Assembly (NCBI RefSeq): GCF_014109805.1
Contig: NZ_CP059400.1
Span: forward strand, 1,954,001-2,018,000
Source of the DNA: Legionella sp. PC1000
Lineage (GTDB): Bacteria > Pseudomonadota > Gammaproteobacteria > Legionellales > Legionellaceae
DNA: 64,000 bases
Direction: 5' to 3'
Position 1 is the stretch's first letter; every line of letters starts with the position of its first letter. The notes beneath the pieces are model-generated. The model was not told the DNA's origin. It saw only the letters and a program-made list of their open reading frames with translations, and did no database searches. The position numbers were made by a program, and so were the translations under genes. This document shows positions 62,551-64,000 of the stretch, one piece after another.

Positions 62551-63873
62551 TTGAGCCAATTTGTATTATATTCATTAGACTATCATGATTCGTTGCATGA
62601 GTATTACCAAAAATTATTTCATTTACCTGGTTTTGTTCTTTTAGAAAGTACAGATCGCGCTTATGGGCGTTATGATATTATCAGTGCCTATCCTTATGAT
62701 TTTATTCAAATCGATCAAAATGCTGAGGATTTACCAAATTTATTAAAAAAAATAAGTCTGCGCTTATCGCCAATATCCTCTGCGGCGGATCTTCCTTTTC
62801 AAGGCGGTGCTTTGGGTTATATTTCTTACGATCTTGGAGCAAAGTTATTAGGAATAGATTCCTGCATACACCCTACATTAGAAAATATGCCTTTGTTAGA
62901 TCTTGGTTTGTATGATTGGGCAATTATCGTAGACCATCATAATAAAACCGTAACCGTATTTGCGGCAAATACACATCAATCAACAGCTATAATTGTTGAT
63001 GAAGTATTGGAGTTGTGGAATAACCCTGCGAAACAACAGGATAATGCAGCTATTAAAGGTGATTTTACTCCTTTGATGAGCAAACCAAATTACATCAAAG
63101 CATTTTCTTCAGTTTACCAATTTCTAAAAGAAGGAAGGAGTTATCAGGTCAATCTGACTCAGCCATTTCACGTTGGTTATGAAGGGGACAGTTGGACTTT
63201 TTATAAAAAAGTTTGTTTGAAAAACCCTGTTCCTTATGCTGCTTTTTTACGAACAGCCCATGCTGATATTTTAAGTTTCTCCCCTGAACGGTTTCTATTG
63301 CATGAAGAGGGTAAATTAGTAACATCTCCTATTAAAGGGACAATAGGGCGCTCCACTAACCGTATGGAAGATGAAGAATTAAAAAGTAAATTGGCATCAT
63401 GTGAAAAAAATCGAGCTGAGAATGTCATGATAGTTGATTTGTCGAGAAATGACTTAGGTAAAATTGCTCAACCAGGTTCAGTACACGTAACGAGTTTATG
63501 TGAGGTGCAAAGCTATAATTCAGTACATCATTTAGTAAGTACAATTGAAGCTCAATGCTCCGCTGCAATTCTGCCATTTGATGCATTTTTATCTTGTTTT
63601 CCTGGTGGTTCTATTACAGGAGCGCCAAAAGCTGAGTCTATACGAATTATTCATGAACAAGAGTGTTATGCACGAGGCATTTATTGTGGCTCCATAGGTT
63701 ATTTTTCCCGGCATGGGCGCTTTGATACGAACATTGCTATTCGCACGGTTACAGCCAAAGAGAATACGTTACATTTAGCTGCTGGTGGTGGAATAGTGAT
63801 TGACTCAAACTGGGAAGATGAATATCGTGAATGTTTTATCAAAATAGCAGCGGTTATTAATGGACTTAAATGA
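62551..63873 (+). CDS. pabB: Aminodeoxychorismate synthase component I
   Basis: The 440-residue protein is a chorismate-using enzyme of the PabB/TrpE group: SYQVNLTQPF, FSPERFLLHEEGKLVTSPIK, GTIGRSTNR, ENVMIVDLSRNDLGKI and FPGGSITGAPKAESI, with the final AAGGGIVIDSNWEDEYREC. The SPIKGTIGR motif distinguishes PabB (KGT) from TrpE (RGT). It makes aminodeoxychorismate for folate. The start is TTG with an AGAGGA site. The next gene overlaps its end by 14 bases. Confidence 0.93.
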   Translation: MSQFVLYSLDYHDSLHEYYQKLFHLPGFVLLESTDRAYGRYDIISAYPYDFIQIDQNAEDLPNLLKKISLRLSPISSAADLPFQGGALGYISYDLGAKLLGIDSCIHPTLENMPLLDLGLYDWAIIVDHHNKTVTVFAANTHQSTAIIVDEVLELWNNPAKQQDNAAIKGDFTPLMSKPNYIKAFSSVYQFLKEGRSYQVNLTQPFHVGYEGDSWTFYKKVCLKNPVPYAAFLRTAHADILSFSPERFLLHEEGKLVTSPIKGTIGRSTNRMEDEELKSKLASCEKNRAENVMIVDLSRNDLGKIAQPGSVHVTSLCEVQSYNSVHHLVSTIEAQCSAAILPFDAFLSCFPGGSITGAPKAESIRIIHEQECYARGIYCGSIGYFSRHGRFDTNIAIRTVTAKENTLHLAAGGGIVIDSNWEDEYRECFIKIAAVINGLK

Positions 63874-64000
63874 AATTAAAGGAAAAAAACTGACACATTC
63901 GGCTGTGGTTGTCTTGTATGAGCAATTATCTGATTCATTGATTCTGACACAACGTAGCGATAAATTGCGTGCGCATCCAGGAGAAATTTGTTTCCCAGGA
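63860..64000 (+). CDS. Nudix hydrolase, N-terminal fragment (cut by window edge)
   Basis: The first 47 residues are visible: a first strand HSAVVVLYEQ, then LILTQRSDKLRAHPGEICFPG, matching CoA-diphosphatase-type Nudix proteins (RxHxGEIxFPGG). The ATG at 63860 overlaps the end of pabB by 14 bases. The Nudix box itself is outside the window. Confidence 0.8.
   Translation, partial: MDLNEIKGKKLTHSAVVVLYEQLSDSLILTQRSDKLRAHPGEICFPG

Overview
The window looks like a chromosomal segment of a Legionella species or close relative (gamma-proteobacterium, AT-rich). Evidence: a phosphatidylcholine synthase, a very large NAD-dependent glutamate dehydrogenase, a divergent CsrA paralogue, a POT-family peptide transporter, a ruvB-ybgC-tolQRAB block, and several short membrane proteins of a kind I associate with Legionella. 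This assignment is by recognition only; no search was run.

Positions 1 to about 30676 are accessory DNA that ends at a tRNA-Arg(ACG) gene, with a tyrosine integrase and an excisionase-like gene directly beside it. In order it carries: the 3' end of a TraI-type conjugative relaxase/helicase and a ribbon-helix-helix protein; endonuclease I; an SRAP (YedK) protein with a umuD-umuC-dinB operon; a GNAT acetyltransferase; a five-gene membrane operon (8001-12769) whose third and fourth genes look like a TolQ/MotA-type proton channel pair with long coiled coils (Zorya-like), next to a four-TM protein and a VWA-like protein; a 1409-residue SF1 helicase with a C-terminal Vsr/MTES_1575-type nuclease domain; a complete IS4-family element; decayed OLD-nuclease and resolvase genes; and an ABC-ATPase/DUF4276 (TOPRIM-like) pair. 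I read 8001-23671 as a phage-defence island. A 45-bp 3' half of a tRNA-Pro(GGG) at 24071-24115 marks an older attachment site.

Between that site and the integrase is a small cluster (24125-29205): a peptide transporter, a 435-residue protein of unknown function, and on the minus strand a tetrapyrrole-methylase-fold protein that closely resembles borosin alpha-N-methyltransferases (OphMA/SonM type). Three bases upstream of it is an unannotated 46-codon gene with a good Shine-Dalgarno sequence. Its product reads as a helical leader, a flexible linker and a short hydrophobic C-terminus, as expected of a split borosin precursor. An IS5-family element has inserted into the 3' end of the methyltransferase with a CTAG duplication and replaced its last residues. 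This is the most interesting system in the window.

From 30677 onward the content is core genome: tRNA-Arg and tRNA-Ser with a clear promoter; a fatty-acid oxidation pair; an L,D-transpeptidase; a PAP2 protein overlapping a csrA paralogue; rpsF-rpsR-DUF2232-rplI; phosphatidylcholine synthase; a succinate-semialdehyde-type dehydrogenase; NAD-glutamate dehydrogenase; a 399-bp nested inverted-repeat element with a 21-bp tandem array; ygfZ; sdhE-ygfX-rpoE; two paralogous two-TM proteins; ruvB-ybgC-tolQRAB; an S1/P1 nuclease; two unknown genes; the pdhABC operon (minus strand); pabB; and the start of a Nudix hydrolase cut by the window edge.
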